Shown piece after piece: positions 63,638-64,000 of a stretch of 64,000 nt of DNA. Position 1 is the first letter of the stretch. Every line of letters starts with the position of its first letter. The notes below the pieces were generated by a model. That model worked only from the letters and a program-made list of their open reading frames with translations. It was not told the origin of the DNA and made no database searches. A program made the translations under genes and the position numbers. The stretch spans positions 267,131-331,130 of the forward strand of contig NZ_MNAH01000003.1 of assembly GCF_001976065.1 (NCBI RefSeq), written 5' to 3'. The DNA is from Pseudomonas putida (GTDB lineage Bacteria > Pseudomonadota > Gammaproteobacteria > Pseudomonadales > Pseudomonadaceae).

Positions 63638-64000
63638 AAAAAAGGGGACAGATATATTTTCTCAGCTATGAAATCGACAAATTTATTAACAACAAACAAG
63701 AACGGTGTATTTCGCTCCCGCTAAGCTATCCGTATCACTGCAAGGACGTAGGAAACAGCATGCCCAGAGTAGGACGCGTTGTACTGCCCAACTACCCCCA
63801 CCATGTCGTACAGCGAGGCCACAATCGGCAGGTTGTTTGTTTTCGCTGACGCAGCTGATTTTGAGTATTACCTCTCGGACCTGCGCGAACTGAAGCAGGC
63901 TTTTGGTGTACGCATTTATGCCTATTGCCTGATGACCAATCATGTTCACCTTTTGCTTGCACCTGGTGACGCTGCATCAAGCCTGGGACAATTGATGAAA
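63638..64000 (+). mobile_element. Second copy of the IS200-like element, truncated by window end
   Basis: Left end AAAAAAGGGGACAGATATAT, one mismatch to the end of copy 1, then 176 identical bases, a 4-bp insertion, and three substitutions in the last 160 bases visible. In the same orientation as copy 1, 3385 bp apart. Confidence 0.88.
63760..64000 (+). pseudogene. Frameshifted transposase gene, copy 2 (partial)
   Basis: Same start as copy 1 (MPRVGRVVLPNYPHHVVQRG) but TTGT is duplicated at 63837-63840, so the frame ends after HNRQVVCFR at 63849. The HUH region is encoded in the shifted frame downstream. The gene continues beyond the window, so other defects cannot be judged. Confidence 0.85.

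Overview
The window comes from a Pseudomonas of the fluorescens group. The gene orders (lpdG-sucB-sucA / sdhBADC // gltA, gcl-hyi-glxR-ttuD-pyk, ccmA-I, and flhA-flhF-fleN-fliA-cheYZA-cheB-motCD-parC-parP-cheW) are those of this genus. Coding is GC-rich, and intergenic gaps carry several families of REP/REPIN palindromes typical of fluorescent pseudomonads. No tRNA, rRNA or CRISPR array was seen.

Layout. 1-10403: TCA-cycle block. Lipoamide dehydrogenase (cut by the window edge), both 2-oxoglutarate dehydrogenase subunits and succinate dehydrogenase run on the minus strand, divergent from citrate synthase. 10709-20213: an acetate permease pair (actP + DUF485), an orphan glycine-betaine-type binding protein, a membrane GH17 glucan enzyme, a periplasmic alpha/beta hydrolase overlapping an MlaA-family gene, a DUF808 membrane protein and a TetR regulator. 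20223-20935: a REP-associated tyrosine transposase (RAYT) between REPINs. 20958-28165: the glyoxylate carboligase pathway (glyoxylate to tartronate semialdehyde to glycerate to phosphoglycerate, plus pyruvate kinase), with a divergent GlcG/HbpS-like gene and two TTGTATACAA palindromes in the control region. 28303-34498: urea transporter, K+ channel, sulfate-binding protein, MFS exporter, a phnN left alone next to what looks like a phnM remnant, and small lipoproteins. 34513-41464: complete ccmABCDEFGHI cytochrome c maturation operon. 41663-43557: a FliK-type protein and a small FlhB C-terminal-domain protein. 44289-58674: flagellar/chemotaxis cluster, all on the minus strand, with an RpoN-type promoter in front of flhA.

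58675-64000 is an accessory island with lower GC. It holds two short Rhs-core proteins sharing leader and core but with unrelated C-terminal domains (one resembles an ADP-ribosyltransferase toxin, the other is unrecognised and frameshifted in a G7 tract). It also holds two near-identical copies of an IS200-like/RAYT element with 20-bp inverted ends (the second frameshifted by a 4-bp duplication), a remnant of a third related transposase, and a secreted PI-PLC-like protein. This is the most likely place for new biology.

Other points of interest are four tandem copies of a short helix-like motif in the CheA linker (a candidate docking site for the ParP/ParC polar system encoded beside it), the hydrolase-MlaA overlap, and an 84-aa orphan protein with a cold-shock-like pattern. 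Starts were chosen by ribosome-binding site and family length. All functions are inferred by reading sequence, without database searches.
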